Shown here: piece by piece, positions 11,035-20,698 of the stretch
How the letters are laid out: each line of letters starts with the position of its first letter
Position numbering within the stretch: position 1 is the stretch's first letter
Source: Epithemia pelagica
Taxonomy: Eukaryota; Bacillariophyta; Bacillariophyceae; Surirellales; Surirellaceae
Direction of reading: 5' to 3'
Assembly (NCBI GenBank): GCA_946965045.2
Contig: OX337229.1
Span: 496,001-560,000 of the forward strand
DNA: 64,000 nt
Notes under the pieces: generated by a model
Told to the model about the DNA's origin: nothing
Databases searched by the model: none
Seen by the model: only the letters and a program-made list of their open reading frames with translations
Made by a program: the position numbers and the translations under genes

Positions 11035-12105
11035 CTATTCCGGGTGAGACGTTCCATTGGAAAAGCCATTGCTCGATTCTCCATTCGTTGCCTTGAGTCG
11101 TTTGGCGTCGGGTGCTTCCTCTGGTTGTGGATCCACGGCTGCCGCCAACGGTGGAGAGGAGAGTGTGGGTGGTGGTGCGTTGTGATTCTCGTGAATGTGA
11201 TTTCCGTTGACGTGGTGGTTTCCATTGTTGGGATGATGAGTGCCATTCTCGTGGGTTCCATTGTTGTTGGGATGAGTGCCATTGCTGTTGCTGTTGGCTG
11301 TTGTTGTGGCCGCAAAGTTGCGGGGATCTTGGTCGGGATGTTTCTTGTAGTATTCCACGAGTTCATGTTTGGTCAAGAAGCGTCCTCCCGGTCCCCGTGG
11401 TCGTTTCATGGCATGTTTGTGTCGCGATTCATGTTGATAGGGTTTGGCTTCATCGGCCGCCGCTCGTTTTTGTTCGTAAATTTCTTCCATTTTGGCGCGT
11501 GCCTCGCGACGTTTGAGAATGCGGCGATACTGTTTGGCATTGACAAAGGTGGCCGCCCGTGTCGCCGCGGCCAAATTGGTGAGGGCTTCGGGAGCCGCTG
11601 CGGCTGCTTGTGGTGGTTGTGGGGGGACGGGTGCGGCCACGGGTTGGGGAGATGCCGCTTGTTGTTGTTGTTGTTGCTGCTGCTGTTGCTGCAATTGTTG
11701 TTGGGCATGCATGGCAAAGGCCGCGACGTAGGGATTCATCCAGGCGGCGGCGGCCATGTTGGGATCGACGCCCATGGCGGCCGCCAAGGCGGCAGGAGCC
11801 GCAGCGGCGGCTGCCACGGCTTGGACGGGGTTCACCACGGCCAATCCAGCCGCCGCTTCATTGGCCGCCGGTGGTGCCGGCTGCTGTGCCTGTGCCTGTG
11901 CCGGTTGTGCATCGGCAAGTCCTCCGGCTCCGTCGCCATGAGCCGCCTGCAAATGAAATTGGATCGCGGCCGCGGCAAATTCCGGAGACGTTGGATCAAA
12001 GGGAGCGGCAGCTGCTGCCGTCTCTAGGATATTATTGTTAGTATTAGTAGTTGTTGTGCCAAGAGTGGTAGGATGGGAAATGGTCGGATTGGTTGGATCG
12101 GCCAT
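11035..12105 (-). CDS. NFYA: NF-YA (CBF-B/HAP2) CCAAT-binding transcription factor subunit, 356 aa
   Basis: The ATG is at 12105 on the reverse strand and the frame is unspliced. The conserved CBFB/NF-YA domain spans about residues 187-247. It has the subunit-association helix ([17 protein letters not shown]), linker, and DNA-binding part ('[21 protein letters not shown]'-type; H, R and GPGGRF present). This subunit joins the NF-YB/NF-YC histone-fold pair to recognise CCAAT boxes. The N-terminal half is Ala/Pro/Gln-rich with a glutamine run at about 140-151 (CAA/CAG repeats near 11663-11700), typical of an activation region. The C-terminal tail is Asn/His/Gly-Thr-rich (repeated NGTH, NGNH). 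The gene is convergent with the HAT/TPR gene, with 283 bp between stop codons. Confidence 0.95.
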   Translation of the reverse strand: MADPTNPTISHPTTLGTTTTNTNNNILETAAAAAPFDPTSPEFAAAAIQFHLQAAHGDGAGGLADAQPAQAQAQQPAPPAANEAAAGLAVVNPVQAVAAAAAAPAALAAAMGVDPNMAAAAWMNPYVAAFAMHAQQQLQQQQQQQQQQQAASPQPVAAPVPPQPPQAAAAAPEALTNLAAATRAATFVNAKQYRRILKRREARAKMEEIYEQKRAAADEAKPYQHESRHKHAMKRPRGPGGRFLTKHELVEYYKKHPDQDPRNFAATTTANSNSNGTHPNNNGTHENGTHHPNNGNHHVNGNHIHENHNAPPPTLSSPPLAAAVDPQPEEAPDAKRLKATNGESSNGFSNGTSHPE

Positions 12106-12819
12106 TTCTATTTTCCACTAGACTACCACTGCAGGTATAGTCTTTGCAGTCTTTGATTGGATCTTTTACCTCCTCCCTCTCGCGTTCTCTTCTTCTTCTC
12201 TTTCGTGGATCGAATCCTAGAGTATTGGCTTATTATTACGCCGACTCGTTGGGACAGAGAGCGAACAAAGACCTTCAGTGCCTTCCACCTTCTTCCTCCT
12301 TCATGGCTTTTGATTGGACTCTCACCAAGAAGACTTGGCCAAGCCACCAATCAGAACCACAAACATACCCACCTCCATGGAGTGGCCGACGTCATGGACC
12401 CACACTCAACTACAACTCAAAGGTAAAAATTTGCTTTTGTATAGAAGTATATGTACGATATCTTTCTGGAAAGGCTCGAGAGTTTTGACACGGAGCAAGT
12501 TCAACGACGCTCCTTGGGAAGCAGGTAGCTTTTTCGTTGGAAAGGGTAGCTTGTAGGTGGTCCCCCCAAACTCCAAAAAGATGTACGCGGATCATGGTTT
12601 TGGGGGCTCACCTCGCTCTGCCAACGGCCCATTCAAACGAGGTGCGCGCGTGCACGTTCTCGTTCACGGAACTGGGAAAGGATCATTTTTTCGGTGCGGC
12701 TCGTCGTGTCCATAATAATAGGTGTGGACCCAATCCATCGAAACAAACACACAAGGAGAGAATTGTAGCTTTATTGAGTCTTTGTGGTGGTTTGATCCTT
12801 CCACAGAACAAGACCAAGG
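12106..12819. other. Divergent intergenic region (NF-YA / SGNH-like gene)
   Basis: 714 bp holding both promoters. Small open frames are present on both strands but none has recognisable composition or domains. No RNA gene seen. Confidence 0.55.
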
Positions 12820-15532
12820 ATGCATTCGTGGAGTAACACCACCCGAAAGGGTTGGATCAATCATTTGTGTGTGTGGCTCTGGTTGCTGTCCATTGTTCTT
12901 GTCGCCGAGGCAACCACGACCCTCCTTCGTCGTCCTCAGGATTCGTCCACCCACGACGACACGGAGAAGGACGACGAGGATCCCTCCGCCGACCTGGCCG
13001 TGTCGTTGCAGCGATTCCTAGCGGTGGAGGAGGATGAGGTTGACCCTGTGGTCGTGCAACGATTCGAGGCCGTACCTGCCGGCTTTCGCAAACATCCGTC
13101 GTATTATTCCGAAACCTATTTGCGACGGGCGGCTCGGCCCACGACTCCGGAACAACAAGCCGCCCGGACGGCCCAATGGGGTCAATGGACCTATATCGAC
13201 TCCAAGGCATCCACACGTCCCACGAACGAACTGTACACGCAATATTCGCATCGCGATGTCCCGCGGGCCCGTTTTCCGTCCACAGCATGGCAAACGGACG
13301 TGCAACACTTGTCGCAATTCTTGCCGCAGGCGCTCCAATTGACGGAACGAGCCTTGGAGGCTATTTTGGCCGAATATGGCCGAGGTCCCGAGGACTTGCC
13401 CAATGAGGATTTTGCCACGCGCAGTCGCTTGTTTCAACCCAGTGCCGGGGGTGGAGGAGGAGGAACCATAACCAAAGCCTCCTACGATGGCCTCAAACGC
13501 CGCCTGTTGCATGCCGTCATGACGGAAGATCGATTCACCATTGCCATGGCGGGACATTCGGCGGCGGCCGGTACGAACCACACAAAACCAAACCGTGGTA
13601 CCACACTGGGGTTCTGGTGTTTTCTGACGCTTGCTTTTGGTTTCTGTTTCTTCTCACTCACTCACTCTACTTAGGCCATGGCAATCACTTTCCACAAACC
13701 TACACGATTCAGATGCAACGGATTTTGGAACCCATTTTGGCCCGATTGGGCGTCAAGGTGTCGGCGCGCAATTTTGGCATGGGCGGATTGGGGACCTTGC
13801 ACAATGCCGTGGCGGCCGGTGACTTGTACGGTCACGACGTTGACATTTTACTGTGGGATTCGGGCATGACGGAACGAGAACCAGAAGCGCGCGGGATCTT
13901 GTCCATTCAAGCCTTGGTGGGCATGGACCGGGCCCCCCTCTTGTGGTACGAACGCGATTCCGGCAATGTCTTGGGCCAACTGCAAGAAATCACGGGGGCC
14001 AATACCGCCTTGTATGGCAAAAATTTTGCCAACGTGCTCGGTCCCCCCGTGGAAAATGTCACGCATCTCCAAGACTTGCCCTGGGCCATTCAATACTTGA
14101 AATGTCCCGAAAAAACCATGAAAGACGCCTGTCGTCAAATCCGGTACAATGGAACCTGTTGGATCGATCGGTCCGACTATGTTTGGCACGGCGTCAACTT
14201 GTCCTATACCCCCACAGCCAAACTTCAAGACGTCCCGGGGGGACGAGCCGGATGGCATCCCGGCAATCGAGAACATCAACTGATTGGACGGTCCATGACC
14301 TTTACCATTTTGCTCGCCCTCCGAGACGTCCTACTGTCGTGGAACAACCAGGCACCGCACTACGTCCTGGACGATTCGGAATGGCATGTCACGGCCTTTT
14401 ATAAGGGAATCCAAGACCAGGTGGTGGCCCACCGGGAGGAATGGATGGAGTGGTGTACGAAAAAGGGCATTCCCACCCAGTTTTGTTACTATCCGGCCAA
14501 GGGCCGGACCGAAAATACACCCCGCACCCGACCTTGGGCCACGAGTTTGCGGTCCATTATGGAAGGGAGTGAACACAATCAGGTCTGGTTGGCAAAAAAT
14601 GACTTTGATCCGCCCGATGTCTACAATCCCACCCTCTTTCCTCCGCCCGGTCAAATCGATGTCTTGGCCATTGTCGAAGCCGGTGTTCCCTTTGCCAAAA
14701 ATTTGGCCCGCATCCACGATTCGGCCCAAAATATGCAAGGACGGGTCTTTACGGAACCACACGGCGCGGGGTCCAAGCATCACTCGGGCATTGCCGGAGG
14801 CCGGGGATGGCAATTTCAATCCGAATCCATATCGGCCGGATCCGACAATTGCGATGGAGAACATGACTCGTGGTGTCGTCGAATCGGCGAACAGTGTCCC
14901 TTGTATGGTCACAATGATGGCCGACTGTACGTCGTGGAATAACGGGTGTTGTGGCATGTTGGGTGCATTTGTTTGTATATTTGTTTCCTCAGTCCTTGTA
15001 CGAATACTCACTGTGTTGCATGAATGAATGAATCAACAGGGGTCTCTTTTTCGATGGCTTTTCGGGCTGGATGATTTTCCGCTTGCCGCAGGTAGAACAG
15101 GGTTTGGTCATGATCAAACTGCACAGTTGGGCCTTTTTCCCTCCCCAACTCACTGAGAAATGGTGCAGTGAAAACAATGTCGTGGAATGTACCGGCCGCA
15201 ACTTGATGGCCAATCAGACGCAGCAACAACCACCACAAGACGGTGCGGTCTCCCCATCAGTATCGTCGTCGTCGTCTTTGCGGCGGTTAAAACCAAAAGT
15301 TCCGGAATATTGCGACGAGTTCAAGTTTGAATTTGCCATTGACGGTGTCATTACCAGTTGGAACAAGACGGAATTTCTCCACCATCAGCGTCACGCGCAA
15401 CGGGTCGTGGAATTTTGGCCCTTGTTGCAAGACGATACCTGGGAGGGACCCAAGGATGTCGAACTGGCCATTCGTACGACGGGATGTGGCCGGCAAAAAC
15501 CCTTGGATCTCACCCACATTTACTGGATTTAA
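12820..15532 (+). CDS. SGNH/GDSL-like hydrolase-fold membrane protein, 831 aa, 3 exons
   Basis: Exons are 12820-13570, 13675-14926 and 15040-15532, with introns 13571-13674 (gtacga..tag) and 14927-15039 (gtacgt..cag). Both junctions keep frame: 'AGHSAAAG|HGNHF' is rebuilt at the first and 'NDGRL|GLFFDGFSGW' at the second, so the two open frames that look like separate genes at 14942 and 15071 are one protein. An N-terminal signal-anchor (about 12-32) suggests a type II secretory/Golgi protein. The core has a GxS-type block (AMAGHSAAAG, Ser about 247), 'DVDILLWDSG' and 'GWHPGNREHQ' (about 441), which could supply the Ser/Asp/His of an SGNH esterase fold. Large families with this layout occur in diatoms; substrate unknown. 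The Cys-containing C-terminal domain (about 650-831) looks like an extracellular module. Confidence 0.8.
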
Positions 15533-15858
15533 AACAACAAAAAACTGCGTTGCTTTTCTTCTAGTGTGGACTGGATCAAGACAGACTTGTAGTAGTAAAG
15601 ACAGATATGTTTACCATTCCCTTTTTAACACTCTAATGATTCTTTTCTCATGAACTTGGAGCTCCATATGAAACGTTTTTCCATTCAACCCCTCTGGGAG
15701 AATGGAGACAATGAGTATGTCTCTGATTTCTCCATAGGAGAAGTCTGCTTGCTTTCTTGTTCACACGAAACGACCAACGACCCTTTGTGATCCACTGACA
15801 GATGCTGTGCTCCAGCATTCGACGCCATTGCTACCTTATTCCACCTGTTTGGGGGTTA
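15533..15858. other. Convergent 3' intergenic region
   Basis: Lies between the stop codons of the SGNH-like gene (+) and the Nudix gene (-); presumably both 3' UTRs. No gene seen. Confidence 0.55.
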
Positions 15859-16677
15859 CTAGGAGTAATTGATGTAGTTTGGATTCCACGCACGCAATCG
15901 CAACAAGGCCTGCAATACGTACTTGTCTTCCGACAGGTTGTCCTTGGGATCGAGTCCAATCCACTTGTAGTTTTCACTGGTCGCGTCGAGTTGGACGTCC
16001 TTCTTATTGGTCGTATCATTGGTCACTAGTTCCACCAACACAATGGGGTTGACCGTTTGCGTTCCTTGGGTTTCGGTATTGTCCCAATGCGATGTGGGAA
16101 AAAAGGTATTCCAGACTCCCAGGATTTGCACGGGCCGTACATTGGAGAGACCCGTCTCTTGGTGGGCCTTGCGAAGGGCGGCGGCAAAAAAGGTTTCACC
16201 CTTGAGCAATCGACCTCCCGGAAGCCACCACAGACCTTTGGCCGGTTCCGACGATCGTTCCACCAACAAGGCCTGTTTGACACCTTGCGCGTCGGTCCGA
16301 ACCAACAAAATGTCGACGCAACACACGACGGCATGCAACACCATGGGCCCATACAACTCGTTCGGCAAGAATTTGCTCGCCTGGGTGATTTCAGTCAACT
16401 TTTCTACATTACCGTAAAACAAAGATAGATCATTGCCTTCCACCACAGCTCCAGCTATTCAAGAAAGAACTAAACTTGATGAGTTCTGGATCGATTGTTG
16501 TTGTTGTTGTTGCTGTTGGTTTGGGGGGTGGAATGACTCACCATTGTCTCGATCCTGTGGTTTGGAGGTGGATCGAAATATCGTTGTCGCCGCTGCGGCC
16601 AGTCCAACAACGCATCCAGCTCCAAAGGCCAACAAAAGTTGTAGTGGAACAGAAGATGAAGCAGGAGATTGCATCAT
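15859..16677 (-). CDS. Nudix hydrolase with signal anchor, 243 aa, 2 exons
   Basis: Exon 1 is 16677-16542, the intron 16541-16455 (gtgag..tag, 87 bp), and exon 2 16454-15859; the joint reads DRDN|AGAVVEGND. Without the first exon the protein would start at an internal Met. Residues about 9-32 are a hydrophobic anchor (PLQLLLAFGAGCVVGLAAA), so the enzyme is probably membrane-tethered or enters the secretory path. The Nudix box is G-x5-E-x7-R-K-A-H-Q-E-T-G-L: it lacks the first Glu of the usual REUxEE core and keeps the second. That modified box is known from GDP-mannose mannosyl hydrolases, so a nucleoside-diphosphate sugar is a plausible substrate. 'LWWLPGGRLLKGE' precedes the box and 'GVWNTFFPTSHW' follows it, also in that subfamily's style. 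A glutamine-codon run lies inside the intron. Confidence 0.87.
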
Positions 16678-17203
16678 GGCGTTTCAGGGTGTCGGTCGAC
16701 AAAAGTACGTAGTTACGTTGCATAAATCCAAAAAAAAAAGTTACGTTGCATAAATCCAAGAAAGATCCAAAAGATCCATGAAGCGACCCTAAGGCGACTT
16801 GTCATGGACGAACCTCTATTGGCACGGCATGCGCGCTTGCCATGCGACTGCGTGATCGGAAGTCTTGGAAATTTCGAACGACCATGATGTGATGGCAGCA
16901 ACACCCTCCTACTTTTGTGGCGGAGGGTTTCCAACTCTCTCAAGACTCTTGTGTGATTGAGGCAGGTTGATGGAAAGCGAGGTGGCGTTCACATGGGAAT
17001 CAAGAGTTCGTAGGAACACATTCCATCCATCGAACACCGGCGACAAGCAAACGATCCAGGAACAAGAAAAAAAGTGTCAACAATGCCCAAACCCGCATGT
17101 GTCGTATTATTTGACAAGTGGCAATTTGTTTGAATGGGATCGATCCGAATGGACATAAAATCAAGGATTGGGTGACAAGTTGAACCCCCTCTCTACTATC
17201 ATC
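16678..17203. other. Divergent promoter region, Nudix / VIPP1
   Basis: 526 bp between the two starts. It contains a 21-bp perfect direct repeat (16711-16731 and 16739-16759) listed separately. No coding sequence recognised. Confidence 0.6.
16711..16759. repeat. Two-copy 21-bp direct repeat in divergent promoter
   Basis: agttacgttgcataaatcca plus one A occurs at 16711-16731 and again at 16739-16759, separated by an A-run. It lies 34 bp upstream of the Nudix start on that gene's promoter side. It could be a duplicated regulatory site or a replication-slippage product. Confidence 0.6.
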
Positions 17204-18211
17204 ATGATGAAGGCTCCTAGTGTTCTCCTGTTGACCACTCTCATCCTGGATCCAACAGCCCATGCCTTTGCACCAGTATCCACGGCTGGCAATCGCCACC
17301 AACTGCCACAAGCTACCGTGGTTCCACAAGCAGTTCCCATGTTCCGACCCGTCGTAATGGCTCCTCGAACCTCCTCGTCGTCCTCGACGACTGTCCTCCA
17401 TGCCAATCTCTTGGATCGCTTTTTTCGGGTCGCCAAATCCAATGTCAATCTCGTTCTGTCCAATCTCGAAGAACCGGAAAAGATCATGGACCAAGCCGTG
17501 GTGGATATGCAAAAGGATATGGTCAAGATTCGTCAAACCTATGCCGAATTGGCCGCGACGCAACGTCGGTTACAGCAACAACAAGATCAACACAAGGCCA
17601 CGGCGCAGGATTGGTACACACGAGCGCAACTGGCCTTGCAACGCAACAAGGACGATTTGGCCCGACAAGCCTTGACGCGCCGTCAAATGGCCCTCGACGA
17701 AGCACAGGCCGTCCAACAAGAGTTGACGGTCAATGGGGCCGCATTGGACAAGCTGTATCAGAGCCTTCAATTGTTGGATCAAAAGATTTTGGATGCCAAG
17801 AGCAAAAAGGGTCAAATGGCGGCTCGGGCTCGGACGGCCAAAACCACCATTCAAGTCAATGACATGTTGAGTGGAGTCACGGGCAAAACGTCCATGGATG
17901 CCTTTGCGAGAATGGAACAAAAAGTCGAAGCCTTGGAGGCGGCGGCCGAAGCTTCGGCCGAAATGGGATCCCTGTCCGCGTCTCTACCGGAAGCCAGTCT
18001 GGAACGGGAATTTTTGCAACTCGAGGCCATGGATTCGGTCGACCAGGAGTTGATGCGGCTTAAGGGCAGCATGGTAGAGGACAACGAAGCAACCAACAAC
18101 AAACCCAAAACACCCATGGCCTTGGAACCAAGCCAAGAAAAACGCATCGAACAAGAACTCCAAGTCCTAAAAGAGAAATCGGTCTCGAACATTCCTGTCC
18201 AATGGGAGTAA
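17204..18211 (+). CDS. VIPP1: VIPP1/PspA/IM30 family membrane-remodelling protein, plastid, 335 aa
   Basis: The first ATG is at 17204 (the frame opens upstream only at TTG). The presequence is a hydrophobic signal peptide ending AHA|FAP (cleavage before Phe22), the diatom plastid motif, followed by a Ser/Thr/Arg-rich transit part to about residue 65. The PspA/IM30 domain spans about 66-260: amphipathic helix 0 (NLLDRFFRVAKSNVNLVLSN), then long coiled-coil helices with 'KIMDQAVVDMQKDM', 'LDKLYQSLQLLDQKIL' and 'FARMEQKVEALEAAAE'. These are hallmarks of ESCRT-III-like proteins that build rods and rings on thylakoid and inner-envelope membranes. A C-terminal extension continues to residue 335. 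This is the only intact VIPP1 in the window; pieces of its 3' half recur at 21647-21738, 32116-32359 and about 36511-36733, and it starts the duplicated unit at 17881. Confidence 0.95.
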   Translation: MMKAPSVLLLTTLILDPTAHAFAPVSTAGNRHQLPQATVVPQAVPMFRPVVMAPRTSSSSSTTVLHANLLDRFFRVAKSNVNLVLSNLEEPEKIMDQAVVDMQKDMVKIRQTYAELAATQRRLQQQQDQHKATAQDWYTRAQLALQRNKDDLARQALTRRQMALDEAQAVQQELTVNGAALDKLYQSLQLLDQKILDAKSKKGQMAARARTAKTTIQVNDMLSGVTGKTSMDAFARMEQKVEALEAAAEASAEMGSLSASLPEASLEREFLQLEAMDSVDQELMRLKGSMVEDNEATNNKPKTPMALEPSQEKRIEQELQVLKEKSVSNIPVQWE

Positions 18212-18575
18212 GTGTAGTGTTCCTTCTTTCTCCTATACTACTTTAGTCCAAAGGGTGAATAATATCGTAGCTTCGAGTTTACATAGTAGTTCTCGGTGAA
18301 TTGAGTCGGCCTTCAAGTCACGAGTCTTTAATCATGACACGACTACATCTCATTGGGTAACATAGGAGGCGGTTAAAGCTCACTCTGCACGCCAAACAAT
18401 GGTCATCGCGGGATCAGATCTCTTTTACTCCCACACTTGTGGCAGAGGACGACGTGTAGAGGCACCCATAATTTCGTAACTCACGGAACGAACAAGAGCT
18501 CTTCTGGACTGTGCAAGGACAATATTCTACTCTAGAGAGTGATCCAACAGAGGACGGGGACGTTGAACCAGGATA
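18212..18575. other. VIPP1-VL spacer (copy A)
   Basis: VIPP1 3' flank and VL promoter region. It is duplicated at 32360-32723, and a diverged version lies at 41238-41540. Small open frames on either strand are not supported. Confidence 0.6.
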
Positions 18576-19955
18576 ATGATGATGATGATGATGAAAGTTT
18601 GGTGGTTTGGTTTCGTTTGGACCACCATCGTTCTCTTGGATGCGACCGTGCACGCCTTTGTACCATCATCGCCCTTGCTAGTACGACGATACGCCACGAA
18701 TACCCCGACAACAACAACGACGGCGCTGTCAGAACAACAACACGCCAATCGTATCGTCGTGGATCCATTGGTTCCTCGCCGTCGTCGTGTGACCAACAAC
18801 AAGAAACCAAAAGATGAACTCGTGGACGTCGACACCACGGTCTTGTTCTTGTTTACCAATCTCGTGCCAACCAGCATAAATCAAACCGTGGAGGAGATGC
18901 AAACCATTGCGACCAAGATGCATCACATTCATATCCGATGGATTGCACAAAAAGGGCTCATTCAACAATTCCAAATGGAAAAACAAGCCGATGCCCAAAC
19001 ATGCCACGACTGCTATGTCCAATGGAGATCCGACCCCTCCTCGGAACGTGGCCTGTTCTGGAAGAGACAACATGAACGTGCTTTGGATCGAGTGCAGGTA
19101 TGGCAGCAAAAACTGGACGCGCATGGCGCTGCCGTCGACAAGCTTGCGCAAAGCCTTCAAGTGTTGGATCAAACGATGGTGATAGCCCAAAGCAAACGGG
19201 ATCAAATGGCGGCTCGAGTTCGAATGGCCCAAGAGACTTTGGAAGAGCATGAGTGTTTTCAACTCGAGGCAGCCCTGAAGAATTCTACAGTGGTGGTGAT
19301 TCCACCACTCCATACCAAGAAGACCACCATCAATGTTCCAACTGGTTCTTGGTCAGCTTCTTTCTCCACAACGACGGCACTACTACTACTACTACATCAA
19401 GCCAACCTCTTGGGTCCATTCTTGGATGTAGCCAAATCTCATGTCCATGTCATGGTATCCAATCGTGCGGAACAACTCATGGATGAGTTCGTCAAGGAGT
19501 TGCAACACGTCAAGGACCAAGTGCTTCTATGGTTTCTGGAATGGCCTGCAACCCTTTGTGTAATGCTGAAAGAAGCGCAAGAACAACACGCGGACAGGGC
19601 CGAGGAATGCTACAAGAATGCCCAATTCATCTTGTCGGCGGAACAATCCATGGACAACAACAACAATACGTCTCTTGCTTCGTTCTGGTTGAAACAAAGT
19701 GAACTTGCGTTGGACAAGGCGATGGCAATCCAAGCACAAATCGACGTGGTGGATGACGCTTCGGACAAGCTGTGTCAAAGCCATGAATGGTTCGATCAAA
19801 CCATCATGACTGCCGCCAGGAACCACAGGGATGAACTGTTCATGAATGCCATTGACCGAATGGAACAAAAACTACAAGCCTTGGAAGCGGCGGCCGATGC
19901 GTACTGGGCCGGAACGGAGAGTTTCGTCCTTCCGGAGAAAAGCCAGTCTATGTAG
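18576..19955 (+). CDS. Two-module VIPP1-like plastid-targeted protein (VL copy A), 459 aa
   Basis: The gene starts with a run of six ATG codons at 18576. A signal peptide ends VHA|FVP at residue 28, matching VIPP1's AHA|FAP plastid motif. Two VIPP1-derived modules follow. Module 1 (about 89-231) lacks helix 0 and carries 'HGAAVDKLAQSLQVLDQ' and 'SKRDQMAARVRMA', aligning with VIPP1 'NGAALDKLYQSLQLLDQ' and 'SKKGQMAARARTA'. Module 2 (about 273-450) keeps the helix-0 region ('NLLGPFLDVAKSHVHVMVSN') and ends 'RMEQKLQALEAAADAYW', aligning with VIPP1 'RMEQKVEALEAAAEA'. Sequence between these anchors is strongly diverged and richer in Cys, Trp and His than VIPP1. A role in binding VIPP1 or plastid membranes is inference. 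The frame is intact, so this is probably not a pseudogene. Confidence 0.8.
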   Translation: MMMMMMKVWWFGFVWTTIVLLDATVHAFVPSSPLLVRRYATNTPTTTTTALSEQQHANRIVVDPLVPRRRRVTNNKKPKDELVDVDTTVLFLFTNLVPTSINQTVEEMQTIATKMHHIHIRWIAQKGLIQQFQMEKQADAQTCHDCYVQWRSDPSSERGLFWKRQHERALDRVQVWQQKLDAHGAAVDKLAQSLQVLDQTMVIAQSKRDQMAARVRMAQETLEEHECFQLEAALKNSTVVVIPPLHTKKTTINVPTGSWSASFSTTTALLLLLHQANLLGPFLDVAKSHVHVMVSNRAEQLMDEFVKELQHVKDQVLLWFLEWPATLCVMLKEAQEQHADRAEECYKNAQFILSAEQSMDNNNNTSLASFWLKQSELALDKAMAIQAQIDVVDDASDKLCQSHEWFDQTIMTAARNHRDELFMNAIDRMEQKLQALEAAADAYWAGTESFVLPEKSQSM

Positions 19956-20105
19956 GAGTATTTGAACTGTTGCAACTCGAGGCTCCCTGGATTTGGTCCC
20001 TTGCTGTTTTGTAATTTCAATTCGTTGGAGTACCAACCTAGGTAGTAGCCATCTTCTTTTACTATATCTCAAACGGATCGTTTCCCATGCAGACATACTA
20101 GAGGT

Positions 20106-20698
20106 CTACTCTTCATCGGAAGAAGAGCTACTAGTGCTGCTGTCATCCTGGTCATTCGAAATGGGGAGTTCCAACGCATCGTCTTGCAGCAGCAACATGG
20201 TGTTGTCCTGAGGAGCGTCTTTGTTATTGTGTGGTGTAGTAATGGTTTGCGACATGAGATTCTCCGTGGCTTGTGGTTGTTGTATGGGAGACTGGGATCG
20301 CGTTTGAGACAATGCATCTGCTCCACCACCAAAGAGACTCAACAATTCCTCCGTCGATCGTGTCGTGGTGGAATGGGTGGCAGGGACGGGTGCAGCCGAA
20401 ACGGCAAACAAGGACGACGACGACGAAGCTGATGGCGGTGGTTGTGGCGGTTGAGGACTGGTGGTGGTGGTTGCGAACTCTTGAATGGAATGTCGACAGA
20501 TGCGAATGCGAGGGATCTCCACCCTGCTGTGGCACCGTGCCTGGATATTGGGTTGGTGGAGCCGTTGGGCGAGATGCTGCCTCGTATCCTCGGAGGGAGC
20601 AGCAGCAGCAACAACAACATGTCTACCATTGTTCTGGTGGGTGGTGGCGGTTTCCGGATAGGAATTCTTGGGTGGCGGTCCCCTGGAACGAGACGCAC
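20106..20698 (-). pseudogene. Truncated, frame-shifted ZGRF1/DUF2439-like gene relic (copy A)
   Basis: The C-terminal part matches the full-length gene at 43068-45143: both end 'DDSSTSSSSSDEE' and share 'STEELLSLFGGGADA' and 'MLLLQDDALELP'. The N-terminal DUF2439 domain is missing. In the middle the reading frame is shifted relative to the full-length protein, then returns, and internal sequence is deleted. Homology stops at about 20698 (gagacgca), where unrelated sequence begins. An open frame of 204 aa remains (20106-20720) but its start lies in non-homologous DNA. I regard it as non-functional; a low-complexity short protein cannot be excluded. An almost identical copy lies at 34254-34846. 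Confidence 0.75.
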
